Assembly: GCA_023390335.1 (NCBI GenBank)
Contig: JAEWCZ010000008.1
Span: 1 to 64,000, forward strand
DNA length: 64,000 bases
Reading direction: 5' to 3'
Source of the DNA: Bacillota bacterium
GTDB lineage: Bacteria; Bacillota; Clostridia; Acetivibrionales; DSM-1351
Below are positions 25,766 through 33,969 of the stretch, piece after piece. The translations under genes and the position numbers were made by a program. The notes beneath the pieces were generated by a model. That model searched no databases. It was given only the letters and a program-made list of their open reading frames with translations, and was not told the DNA's origin. Numbering within the stretch: position 1 is the first letter of the stretch; every line of letters begins with the position of its first letter.

Positions 25766-26857
25766 ATGAATGAATGCAAATTTTGTGAATTATGTAACAA
25801 AAGAAGCATAAAGAACTTTTACGATAGAGTTCTTTATGAAAACAATAGTTTCATTGTTACTCCTGCTTTGGGTTCAGTTGTAGAGGGCTACCTTATGGTA
25901 ATTAGCAAACGACACATAAATTCTATGTGTTATTTGAACAATGAAGAAAAGAGTGACTATATAGACCTTATAAACACTTTTCGAGAACTCATGAAAGAAA
26001 AATATAATCGTTACCCTATTTTATTTGAGCATGGATCTGCTGATAAAGACATTGATAATAGCGCAAGCTCCATTTATCATGCTCACTGTCATATAGTGGC
26101 ACATACCTTTAGTAACAAAGAAGAATTAAAAGCTAATATGGGATTTGAAAAGTTGGAGAACATAGAAGCTTTTTTCCGAACGGGATTCGATAAAACATAC
26201 ATATTTTATATGAACAATAATGGCGATTTATATGTACGGCTTAATTCAGGAGAAGCTTTTCAAAGCCAAAGTATGCGCATACGTATCGCAGAAGATATTA
26301 GTTTAAATAATAACTGGAATTGGAAAACTCATCCACATGAAGAGAATATGATGCTAACTGTTGATAAGTTTAAAAAGCCCCTCAGAGAGAAGATGGGAAA
26401 TAAGCTAAAGTACATTTATTATTGCAGAGCCATGGACGGAATGAACCATGATGAAGTTCGAGCTGAATATATGTCTATTGAGCAACAACTAATGGAAAAT
26501 GGCTTATGCTTGGTAAATTCCATTTCCAATGATGATCATACCTTATTTGATTCAAAATGCAAAAAAATGTTTAACAAAGAAAACGCACAAATTATTGTGA
26601 GCGAGAATTTACGTAACATTGCTAAGGCTGATTGTGTTTTAGTAAATTTGTCAATGAAAAATCACCTATATGTTGGGTGTATTGCTGAAATGATTTATTC
26701 AAAGCTAAAAGGTTGTTACACAATTGTTGTTGCAGGAGATAGTGGCGCAGATAAGTATTATTACACGCTTCATCATGCAGATTTGATAGTAAACAGCGTT
26801 GAAGATGCAATAGCAAGTATAACAACAATGAGTAAAAGCGCGAATGGCCTTTCGTAA
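25766..26857 (+). CDS. HIT domain fused to a nucleoside 2-deoxyribosyltransferase-like domain
   Basis: This 363-residue protein has two parts. Residues 1-190 are a HIT hydrolase/transferase domain: an N-terminal CKFCELC, FIVTPALGSVVEGYLMVISK and the triad H105-A-H107-C-H109-I-V. Residues about 213-355 look like a nucleoside 2-deoxyribosyltransferase or related Rossmann-like domain: KYIYYCRAMDG, NIAKADCVLVNLS, GCIAEMIYSKLKGCYTIVV. HIT enzymes act on nucleotidyl phosphates and NDT-like enzymes on N-glycosidic bonds. The fusion therefore suggests handling of a nucleotide or nucleoside intermediate. The HIT call is firm; the second is fold-level recognition. Confidence 0.72.
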   Translation: MNECKFCELCNKRSIKNFYDRVLYENNSFIVTPALGSVVEGYLMVISKRHINSMCYLNNEEKSDYIDLINTFRELMKEKYNRYPILFEHGSADKDIDNSASSIYHAHCHIVAHTFSNKEELKANMGFEKLENIEAFFRTGFDKTYIFYMNNNGDLYVRLNSGEAFQSQSMRIRIAEDISLNNNWNWKTHPHEENMMLTVDKFKKPLREKMGNKLKYIYYCRAMDGMNHDEVRAEYMSIEQQLMENGLCLVNSISNDDHTLFDSKCKKMFNKENAQIIVSENLRNIAKADCVLVNLSMKNHLYVGCIAEMIYSKLKGCYTIVVAGDSGADKYYYTLHHADLIVNSVEDAIASITTMSKSANGLS

Positions 26858-26988
26858 ACAAAATCTTTCTGCTTTCCAAGTGAGAGTTAAAGATAAATTT
26901 TCAGTGAGTTTAGGGCAATCCCTAGGGTTAGTAACTGGGAATCCACCTATCAAAACCCTAAAAAATATTATGCGAGGAGAGATATTTT

Positions 26989-27768
26989 ATGAAAGATGTA
27001 CTAGTACTTAACGGAGTAGAATTTGATTCGAGGCTTATGCATTGTTTTGGCACACCATTACATAGCATTGATAGTGTGAAACTTGCAGTTAAGTTGATAA
27101 AAGAATCAGGCACAAGTTTTTTAACTCTGTATACTCATGGAGATTTTGATAATTTTAAATCTATTGATGATTTTCCTATTGGTTATGCAGGACTTAAGTT
27201 TGCAGATATTAAAAATGAACTTGATTTAGGTGCGTACACTATCTTAGTTAATACTAACCATGCGCTTTCCACAGAGGAGGCGGTTCATAAGGCCAGGAGA
27301 GGGTCGGAGTTAATAGGAAGCAAATACATAAAACTTGAAGTCCTAAATGAAAAAGGTACAAAACCTATAAATAATCAAGTTTTAGACGCAGCAAAGATCT
27401 TGATTAAAGAGGGCTACACTGTTCTTCCTATAATAGACAGATTTGATATATCAATTGCGAAAGAGTTAGAAAGTATTGGGTGCGCTTGCATTCGTGTTCT
27501 TTTAAGCGACATATGTTCCGGTGACGGACTAACTAATCCCGAGTTTTTCCAGAAGGTTTGCGAAAGTGTGTCCATTCCTATTATTGCTGAGGGCGGAATA
27601 CGGTGCCCTGAAGATGCTTATAACACTTTGGCATTAGGAGCGAGTGGTGTTTTAGTAAATTCAGTTATGTTTAGTTACAAAGATCCTGCTGAATTTATAA
27701 AATCATTAAAAAGTAGCATAGCAGCAGGAAGAGAAGCATATTTGTGCAATTTAAAAAGAACTGAGTAA
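26989..27768 (+). CDS. ThiG-like thiazole synthase homologue
   Basis: This 259-residue protein aligns along its length with ThiG: VLNGVEFDSRLMHCFGT, AYTILVNTNHALSTEEAVHK, SKYIKLEVLNEK with Lys115 as the expected Schiff-base lysine, GYTVLPIIDR, EGGIRCPEDAYNTLALGASG, VLVNSVMF, and SIAAGREAYLCN. ThiG joins 1-deoxyxylulose-5-phosphate, dehydroglycine and ThiS thiocarboxylate in thiamine synthesis. No ThiS, ThiH or ThiF is nearby. The segment where ThiG normally has GAPIGSG reads SDICSGDGL, so the pocket differs. It is probably a repurposed ThiG acting on a ketose phosphate. ATG 26989 has GAGGAGAG upstream. Confidence 0.8.
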   Translation: MKDVLVLNGVEFDSRLMHCFGTPLHSIDSVKLAVKLIKESGTSFLTLYTHGDFDNFKSIDDFPIGYAGLKFADIKNELDLGAYTILVNTNHALSTEEAVHKARRGSELIGSKYIKLEVLNEKGTKPINNQVLDAAKILIKEGYTVLPIIDRFDISIAKELESIGCACIRVLLSDICSGDGLTNPEFFQKVCESVSIPIIAEGGIRCPEDAYNTLALGASGVLVNSVMFSYKDPAEFIKSLKSSIAAGREAYLCNLKRTE

Positions 27769-27978
27769 TCCGGACTTCTGAAACTGGTACATAAGATTCT
27801 GTCATCTGATTCGGAGGCTACCTGTGATACATTATGCATACTGATCCCTATAAAGAAATGTTAATGCGTGTGGTACTTGGTTTAGATAAATCGAAAAGCG
27901 AATAACTAACAGGTGGCCCACCGAGTCTGGACAGATAGCTCCCACCACACCGGAATATTCAAGAAAGTAGGTATTGTT
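27769..27978 (+). other. Gap with possible decayed coding sequence
   Basis: This 210-nt interval between the ThiG-like and radical SAM genes holds a 23-codon frame (MHTDPYKEMLMRVVLGLDKS..., about 27834-27905) without a binding site, and a GGTGG...CCACC pairing near 27912-27946. The frame could be a remnant of a lost gene. I cannot assign it. Confidence 0.3.
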
Positions 27979-29655
27979 ATGGAAAATAGCAAATTCGCAT
28001 TGATCTCCAATATTAGCGAAACATCCTTATGGGTTGATGGTACTTTTGAAGATGATATTGATTACTCATCTTTCATGTTTGATGCCAAACAGTATAATGA
28101 CCAGTATTTCAAATCACTCATAAACCCCGAAGAAAGATTGAAAAATATTGTTCATAATGCCGTTGTTAGTCCAAACCTCATTAGATACAAAGGAAGAAAT
28201 TTTTCTGCACAGCTAGATACGCTCATAAACCTTTATAGTTCTAACTATGCTAGAATTGGCCAAGCTGAAAACCCCGAAATTTGCTTAAATGGGATCTTTA
28301 TAAAATCTTACTTGGAAAGTAATGGGATACCAACAAAAATTTTATCTGATGTAAAACTTGATGGAAATTTTGTGAAATCACTATCTCAATTACCTGAGAA
28401 TATTTCTGCCATTGGTATATCAACAACATTTATTGTGGACTGGAATGATCTGAGAGAAGTTGCTTCGTTCATAAGAGAGCATATGCCAGAAACGAAGATT
28501 ATTGTTGGTGGCCCCTTGGCATTCCTTTTAAAATGTTTAGATAAGGACAGTTGTATCAGAGTTCTAAGTTCATTAAGCGGGTACGTTGATTATGTAATTA
28601 TTGAGCAGAATGGAGAGATTACCCTTAAAAATTTACTTCAATCCATTAACAAAAAAGAAAGTCCCACAAATATTCCAAATCTGGCCATAATAAGTGAAAG
28701 CGGTTTTACTCTTACAGGTTATAAAGAAGAAAAAGGAACATTTAATGAAAACGTTATTCATTGGGATAAAATGGAGCTTCCTAATTATGTTAACACGGTT
28801 CCAATTGAAACATCAAGAGGGTGTCCTTTTAGGTGCAATTTTTGCAGCTATACCAAATTTCATAAATATATGCTAAAACCACTTGACAGTTTACGCGAGG
28901 AACTGCGCTCTTTGAAAAACTGTAAGAATATCGAATATATATCTTTCGTAGATGGTTCCCTTAATGCTATACCTCATAGAATAGAAGAGATATGTCAAAT
29001 GATGATAGACGAGCAGATAGGTTTGAAGTGGCACTTTATGGGAAACGTCAAAGGGTTAAGCAAAAAGCAGGCGGAATTAATGGCTAAGAGTGGTTGTGAA
29101 ATCGCTAACATTGGTGTGGAATCGGGAAGTGATTTTATTCGCAGAAAAATGAATAAGCCTATCGAAAGCAATGATGAGATAAAGCAAGCTTTCTATAATT
29201 TGTCTAACGCTGGAATAATCGGGCGTGGTTTCTTTTTCGTTGGTTATCCAGGCGAAAATGAAGATACTATTGCCGAAACAATAGATCTTATAAATAACAC
29301 TGATATGGATTTGTTTAGAATGGCAATCTTTCGCCCAAGAGTTAATTCCGATGTTTGCTTGAACGAGGCAACCTATCAAAATGGGTTAATGGGTAAAGGG
29401 TACTTATGGAAGCATAACACCTGTGATTCGATGCGGGCATCGGAATATTTGCTTGATATATTGAAAAACACTAAACCTGTTTATGATCCTGCAAGAGGCG
29501 TATATGAAATCATGCAATTGGGGATATCAAAAGAACTGGCATTGAAGCTTAATCAATTAAAAAATCAAATGATGCAAAATATTCTATCTGGGTATAATCA
29601 CCTCTCGTACACAAAAATAGAAAGAGAATTTCGTGGTTTGTTAGATAATAACTAG
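27979..29655 (+). CDS. Radical SAM protein with B12-binding-like N-terminal domain
   Basis: This 558-residue protein carries the 4Fe-4S motif C282-x3-C286-x2-C289 (RGCPFRCNFCSY). Radical SAM features follow: YISFVDGSLNA, GCEIANIGVESGSDFIRRKM and GRGFFFVGYPGENEDTI. Residues about 85-215 look like a cobalamin-binding Rossmann domain (IFIKSYLESNGIPTKILSD, AIGISTTFIVDW, KIIVGGPLAFLL) but lack DxHxxG. Relatives include methyltransferases, ring-contracting and C-C bond-forming enzymes. In this cluster it probably alkylates or rearranges the product core. ATG 27979 is preferred over GTG 27913, though its binding site is weak. Confidence 0.83.
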   Translation: MENSKFALISNISETSLWVDGTFEDDIDYSSFMFDAKQYNDQYFKSLINPEERLKNIVHNAVVSPNLIRYKGRNFSAQLDTLINLYSSNYARIGQAENPEICLNGIFIKSYLESNGIPTKILSDVKLDGNFVKSLSQLPENISAIGISTTFIVDWNDLREVASFIREHMPETKIIVGGPLAFLLKCLDKDSCIRVLSSLSGYVDYVIIEQNGEITLKNLLQSINKKESPTNIPNLAIISESGFTLTGYKEEKGTFNENVIHWDKMELPNYVNTVPIETSRGCPFRCNFCSYTKFHKYMLKPLDSLREELRSLKNCKNIEYISFVDGSLNAIPHRIEEICQMMIDEQIGLKWHFMGNVKGLSKKQAELMAKSGCEIANIGVESGSDFIRRKMNKPIESNDEIKQAFYNLSNAGIIGRGFFFVGYPGENEDTIAETIDLINNTDMDLFRMAIFRPRVNSDVCLNEATYQNGLMGKGYLWKHNTCDSMRASEYLLDILKNTKPVYDPARGVYEIMQLGISKELALKLNQLKNQMMQNILSGYNHLSYTKIEREFRGLLDNN

Positions 29656-29699
29656 AACTGTTTTGTACTATTAATAAGGCTATCGTAACGAGGGACAAT

Positions 29700-30983
29700 A
29701 TGGAATTTTCTTACAAGAATACGCTTGGAATTGTCAATGAGGAAACTCTGACGGCAATGACTTACAAGATAATAGCTGCACATGATGCAATACACAAAAA
29801 AACTGGGTATGGTAATGAGTTTCTGGGTTGGGCTGACTTACCCATAAATTATGATAAAGCAGAATTTTTACATATTAAAAGAGTTTCAAAGAAAATTCGT
29901 GAAAATAGTGATGTTTTAATTGTAATAGGAATTGGAGGCTCATATATAGGAACTCGTGCGGCTATTGAGTTTTTAAGGTTACCATTACACAATTTAACGC
30001 AAAAGCCACAGATTTTTTATGTTGGAAATAATTTTAGTCCTAACATGCTCAATGAAATATTGAGAATTGTTGAAGACAAGGAGATATCTGTTAATGTAAT
30101 ATCAAAATCAGGTGCAGGACTTGAGCCCACTATTGCATTTACTGTTTTCCATAAATTCATGGAGCGAAAGTATGGTAAAAAAGGTGCCCGGGATAGAATT
30201 TATATTACGACTGATCCGCAGAAGGGAATTATGAGAGAACTATCTACAAAAGAAGGCTACGAATCTTTTAGCGTTCCAAGGGATATTGGCGGTAGGTATA
30301 GTGTTCTTACTGCAGTAGGATTATTACCAATGGCTGTTATTGGGTGTGACATTAACGCTTTAATGAAGGGTGCAGCTGATGCACAAATAGAATTTTCCAA
30401 GCGTGATATTCAATCAAACATATGTTATCAATATGCAGCAGCACGAAATATTCTATACAATGGTGGAAACTTTATTGAAATTTTAGCAAACTATGAGCCC
30501 AGTCTTCACTATATTTTGGAATGGTGGAAACAACTTTTTGGTGAGAGCGAAGGAAAGAACGGGAAAGGGATTTTCCCTGCCAGTGTGGATTTTTCAACAG
30601 ATTTGCATTCTCTTGGTCAGTACATACAAGATGGGTCTAGAATACTTTTTGAAACAATTATATCTATTAATAAGCCTATTACTGATATGAATATTGAAAT
30701 TGAAAATGGATTAATAGATAGATTGGATTTTTTGAATGGCAAATGTCTAAACGTGATAAACAATACAGTATTACAAGGAACGATGCTTGCACATAATGAA
30801 GGTGGTGTACCAAATTTATTGATAAGCATAGATAAACAGGATGAATATAACTTAGGATATTTACTATATTTCTTTATGAAAGCATGTGCGATTAGTGGCT
30901 ATATCTTAGGGGTAAATCCGTTTGACCAACCTGGCGTGGAAGCATACAAAAATCATGTATATAAGCTTTTAAAAGAAAAATAA
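29700..30983 (+). CDS. Glucose-6-phosphate isomerase paralogue
   Basis: This 427-residue protein is a full-length bacterial PGI: VIGIGGSYIGTRAAIEFLRL, NVISKSGAGLEPTIAF, the signature DIGGRYSVLTAVGLLPMAV and the C-terminal signature NPFDQPGVEAYKNHVYKLL, with conserved His in LAHNEGGVPN. PGI interconverts glucose- and fructose-6-phosphate. One change stands out: family members usually have SGTTTEP where this has SGAGLEP in the phosphate-binding loop. Lying inside a biosynthetic cluster beside an aldolase and a ThiG homologue, it probably supplies a precursor, acts on a related phosphate, or is a drug-resistant copy. Confidence 0.88.
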   Translation: MEFSYKNTLGIVNEETLTAMTYKIIAAHDAIHKKTGYGNEFLGWADLPINYDKAEFLHIKRVSKKIRENSDVLIVIGIGGSYIGTRAAIEFLRLPLHNLTQKPQIFYVGNNFSPNMLNEILRIVEDKEISVNVISKSGAGLEPTIAFTVFHKFMERKYGKKGARDRIYITTDPQKGIMRELSTKEGYESFSVPRDIGGRYSVLTAVGLLPMAVIGCDINALMKGAADAQIEFSKRDIQSNICYQYAAARNILYNGGNFIEILANYEPSLHYILEWWKQLFGESEGKNGKGIFPASVDFSTDLHSLGQYIQDGSRILFETIISINKPITDMNIEIENGLIDRLDFLNGKCLNVINNTVLQGTMLAHNEGGVPNLLISIDKQDEYNLGYLLYFFMKACAISGYILGVNPFDQPGVEAYKNHVYKLLKEK

Positions 30984-31020
30984 AATAAATTATTTCATTA
31001 CAGAAAGGAATGTTTATAAC

Positions 31021-31911
31021 ATGGAACAAAAATGGTTAGATAGAATGAACAAAGGGGAAGGCTTTATTGCCGCACTTGATCAAAGCGGAGGCAGCACGTC
31101 CAAGACGTTAAAATTATATGGGGTGGATGAAAGCGCTTACTCAAACAATGAGGAAATGTTTGATATTATGCATGCAATGCGCGCTAGGATTATGAAAAGC
31201 CCAGAATTTAAATCTGATAGCATTCTTGGTGCGATTCTTTTTGAGGCCACACTTGACAGACAAGTTGATGGTAAACCGACAACTGATTACCTTTGGAGCA
31301 AGGGAATACTACCTTTTTTGAAAGTTGATTTGGGGTTGGCAGATGTTAATAATGATGTACAACTTATGAAGCCTATTACAAATCTAGATGCAGTTTTAAA
31401 AAAGGCAGTCGAACACAAAGTTTTTGGCACAAAAATGCGCTCAGTAATTAAAGGAGCAAATGTGCTAGGGATCAAAGAGGTTGTTGCACAACAATTTGAG
31501 GTTGCAAAGAGAATCATCAGCTATGGCCTTGTTCCAATGATTGAACCGGAAGTGGATATAAATATTACCGACAAACAACAAGCCGAAGTAATATTAAAAC
31601 AAGAATTGATAGCTGGGCTTAAAACATTGTGTATAGATAAAAAAGTAATATTTAAGCTGTCATTGCCAACGCAAGATAACTTTTATCGTGAACTGATGGA
31701 TGACCCACATACAATCCGGGTTGTTGCTCTCTCTGGCGGTTATCCTCAGCAACAAGCTAATGAAATTCTTGCTAGAAATGAAGGCGTTATTGCAAGTTTT
31801 TCAAGGGCTTTATCCGAAGGATTAAATGCGAATCAAAATGATGAAGAGTTCAATAAAATTCTAGGAAATTCAATAAAGAGTATTAAAGCTGCTTCAATCA
31901 GGGCTGTATAG
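31021..31911 (+). CDS. Class I fructose-bisphosphate aldolase paralogue
   Basis: This 296-residue aldolase matches the Staphylococcus-type class I FBA along its whole length: GEGFIAALDQSGGSTSKTLK, ILGAILFEATLDR, GILPFLKVD, KMRSVIKGAN, VPMIEPEVDIN and the Schiff-base Lys212 in FKLSLP, then VVALSGGYPQQQANEIL. It normally splits fructose-1,6-bisphosphate into two triose phosphates. It lies 37 nt after the PGI gene with AGAAAGGAATG upstream, so the pair is co-transcribed. Precursor supply and self-resistance both fit. Confidence 0.92.
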   Translation: MEQKWLDRMNKGEGFIAALDQSGGSTSKTLKLYGVDESAYSNNEEMFDIMHAMRARIMKSPEFKSDSILGAILFEATLDRQVDGKPTTDYLWSKGILPFLKVDLGLADVNNDVQLMKPITNLDAVLKKAVEHKVFGTKMRSVIKGANVLGIKEVVAQQFEVAKRIISYGLVPMIEPEVDINITDKQQAEVILKQELIAGLKTLCIDKKVIFKLSLPTQDNFYRELMDDPHTIRVVALSGGYPQQQANEILARNEGVIASFSRALSEGLNANQNDEEFNKILGNSIKSIKAASIRAV

Positions 31912-32050
31912 ATAGGATTACTGCATGATGTTCAGAGTATAAAGGAATAACAAAATAAAGCTGGCATAAAGTCGGAAGTGGGCTAGATGCTGGCTTTATG
32001 TCTCTTTTCTGGCCTGAAAGGTACGATAATATAAATGGAGGGTGTCTCAA

Positions 32051-33625
32051 TTGAAGATTCAATCTGTTGTTGAATTGACTAAAGTGAATTGGGAAAAATT
32101 CAAAAATAAGGTTTCATTTAGGGATATGAACACACAAATTACATATGGTGATTTGGACAATTATTCGAATATTATAAGCCAAAATTTGCTTCGGATGGGC
32201 TTGAAGAAGCAACAACCGGTAGTAATTATAATGGAACGTTCAGTTTACTATGTTGCTAGTATTTACGGAATTTTAAAATGTGGGGCTTTCTTTGTACCTA
32301 TTAATGCAGATGACGACTCGGGCAGGTTTTATACCATCCTAAATGATATTGATGCTGAATATGTGATAACGAATGAAAAATATTACCATAAAGTAAAGTT
32401 ATTTCAAGATAAGTTTAATAAGCATAATCTTAATATAATTTTAGCATATGGCAACCCATGCTCCAATCACGGTGAAAATACTGTTTTAATAAATTATCAG
32501 AGCATAATTGATGGATATAATAATGACCTAAATACTATGAATGATAGCAATGATATTGCTTATGTTCTTTATACCTCCGGTTCAACTGGTAAACCTAAAG
32601 GTGTGTCAACAACTCATGGAAGTTTGATAAATTATATTTTAGAGTCAGTGAACCTTTTCGACTTTAATGAGAACACTAAAATTGTTTCTTTTAAACCGTT
32701 TCATTTTGGTGGCGCTATGTGTGACATTTTTTGTAGTCCTTACGTCGGAGGAACAGTATATATAGAAAATCATTATATACTGCCGAGAAAAATAATAAAA
32801 GCCATCAAAGAATTTGAGGCCACTCATGTAAGCATTGCCCCTAGCCTTATACATCCTTTGGCCCAAAGTACTGCTTTTTTAGGCCATGAATTTCAGCATA
32901 TCAAAACGTTTTCATTTGGTGCAGACGTTGTACAGTCGAGAGATATAATGGAGTTAAAAAAAGAACTACCTCATGTACGCTTTTTTAATCGCTATGGCTC
33001 AACTGAAACCACTGTAGCAGTAGCCGCATATGAAGTTAAATACGTATGTGAAGATGAACCAATACCCATAGGCAGACCGCTAAATAACAATAATTTTTAT
33101 TTAGTGACAGAGAATAATGAGTTAGCTAAATGTGGGGAGATTGGTGAATTGTGTGTTAGTGGCGTACAAGTAATGAAGGGATATTGGAGAGATGAAAAAT
33201 TAACAAACGAAGTACTCCGCACCGACATCGTTCCTGGTGAACTACTCTACAAGACTGGGGATTTGGCTTATCAAAACACTGAAGGTAATTATATATTTTA
33301 TGGGAGAAAGGATTTTACTATTAATAAACAGGGGTATCGTATTAATTTAGTTGAAATAGAAAATGCATTACTAGAAATAAAGGACGTCAGTCAATGTGTC
33401 TGTATAGCGTTTTGTAAAAACAATTTAATGAGTATTGTAGCATTTATCATAATAAGCGAAATTATAAGCATAACTGATATTAGTAGAGATATTGCTAAAT
33501 ATCTTCCCCATTATATGATGCCAGACAAAATTATACCGGTTAATGATCTTCCCTATACTTCGTCAGGAAAACCTAATAGACCTCTGCTTATTCAAAAGTA
33601 TATTCAGAATGATGAGCTCAAATAA
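32051..33625 (+). CDS. Stand-alone adenylation-domain enzyme
   Basis: This 524-residue acyl- or amino-acid-activating enzyme shows the NRPS core motifs. A3 is YTSGSTGKPKGV near residue 175, A5 NRYGSTETT near 313, A7 YKTGDLA near 400, A8 GRKDFTINKQGYRINLVEIE, and A10 SGKPNRP with the catalytic Lys near 505. In the A4 region FKPFHFGGAMCDIF, the position equivalent to Asp235 of GrsA appears to be Gly. An alpha-amino acid substrate is therefore unlikely. It probably activates a carboxylic acid and loads the carrier protein encoded next. TTG 32051 has GGAGGG 8 nt upstream and is preferred to GTG 32042. Confidence 0.88.
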   Translation: MKIQSVVELTKVNWEKFKNKVSFRDMNTQITYGDLDNYSNIISQNLLRMGLKKQQPVVIIMERSVYYVASIYGILKCGAFFVPINADDDSGRFYTILNDIDAEYVITNEKYYHKVKLFQDKFNKHNLNIILAYGNPCSNHGENTVLINYQSIIDGYNNDLNTMNDSNDIAYVLYTSGSTGKPKGVSTTHGSLINYILESVNLFDFNENTKIVSFKPFHFGGAMCDIFCSPYVGGTVYIENHYILPRKIIKAIKEFEATHVSIAPSLIHPLAQSTAFLGHEFQHIKTFSFGADVVQSRDIMELKKELPHVRFFNRYGSTETTVAVAAYEVKYVCEDEPIPIGRPLNNNNFYLVTENNELAKCGEIGELCVSGVQVMKGYWRDEKLTNEVLRTDIVPGELLYKTGDLAYQNTEGNYIFYGRKDFTINKQGYRINLVEIENALLEIKDVSQCVCIAFCKNNLMSIVAFIIISEIISITDISRDIAKYLPHYMMPDKIIPVNDLPYTSSGKPNRPLLIQKYIQNDELK

Positions 33626-33634
33626 TTAAATTGT

Positions 33635-33673
33635 AAAGGAGTGGGACCAGCTAGTTAATTAACAACTGGTCCC
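33635..33673 (+). promoter_or_regulatory. Hairpin between binding site and start of the carrier gene
   Basis: AAAGGAG (33635-33641) is followed at once by GGGACCAG (33643-33650) and its complement CTGGTCCC (33666-33673). The carrier ATG comes 11 nt later, and no other binding site is close to it. Folding the hairpin would bring the binding site to about 12 nt from the ATG. Confidence 0.55.
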
Positions 33674-33684
33674 GATGTTAGAAA

Positions 33685-33915
33685 ATGGACATTAGGAATC
33701 TAATCATTAAAACTATTCAAGATACAATAGGTAATGAGAATGTGATAATGGAACAGAGTTTGCGGGATATAGGAATCAATTCGATACAATTTGTTAGAAT
33801 CATCGTTAATATTGAACAAGAGCTACAAGTAGAATTGCCTGATGAGTATACCATATACGATGATGATATGACTGCTAATACATTAGTTAATATTGTAGAA
33901 GAATTGATGCAATAA
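33685..33915 (+). CDS. Acyl/peptidyl carrier protein
   Basis: This 76-residue four-helix carrier protein has the phosphopantetheine attachment serine in DIGINSIQFVRI (Ser33). It is acidic (DEYTIYDDDMTANTLVN). It lies directly after the adenylation gene, so it should carry the activated acid as a thioester for transfer by a BtrH-like protein. No phosphopantetheinyl transferase is in the cluster. Confidence 0.92.
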   Translation: MDIRNLIIKTIQDTIGNENVIMEQSLRDIGINSIQFVRIIVNIEQELQVELPDEYTIYDDDMTANTLVNIVEELMQ

Positions 33916-33969
33916 ATAGAAGAAGGGGTATGAGGTGTTACCAGTCTAATAAATGAAAGGGGTAACTTT

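Noticed and set aside
27913..27978. GTG start at 27913 for the radical SAM gene
   Set aside because: The extra 22 residues have no conserved features and include a region of likely RNA pairing. ATG 27979 begins the recognisable protein.
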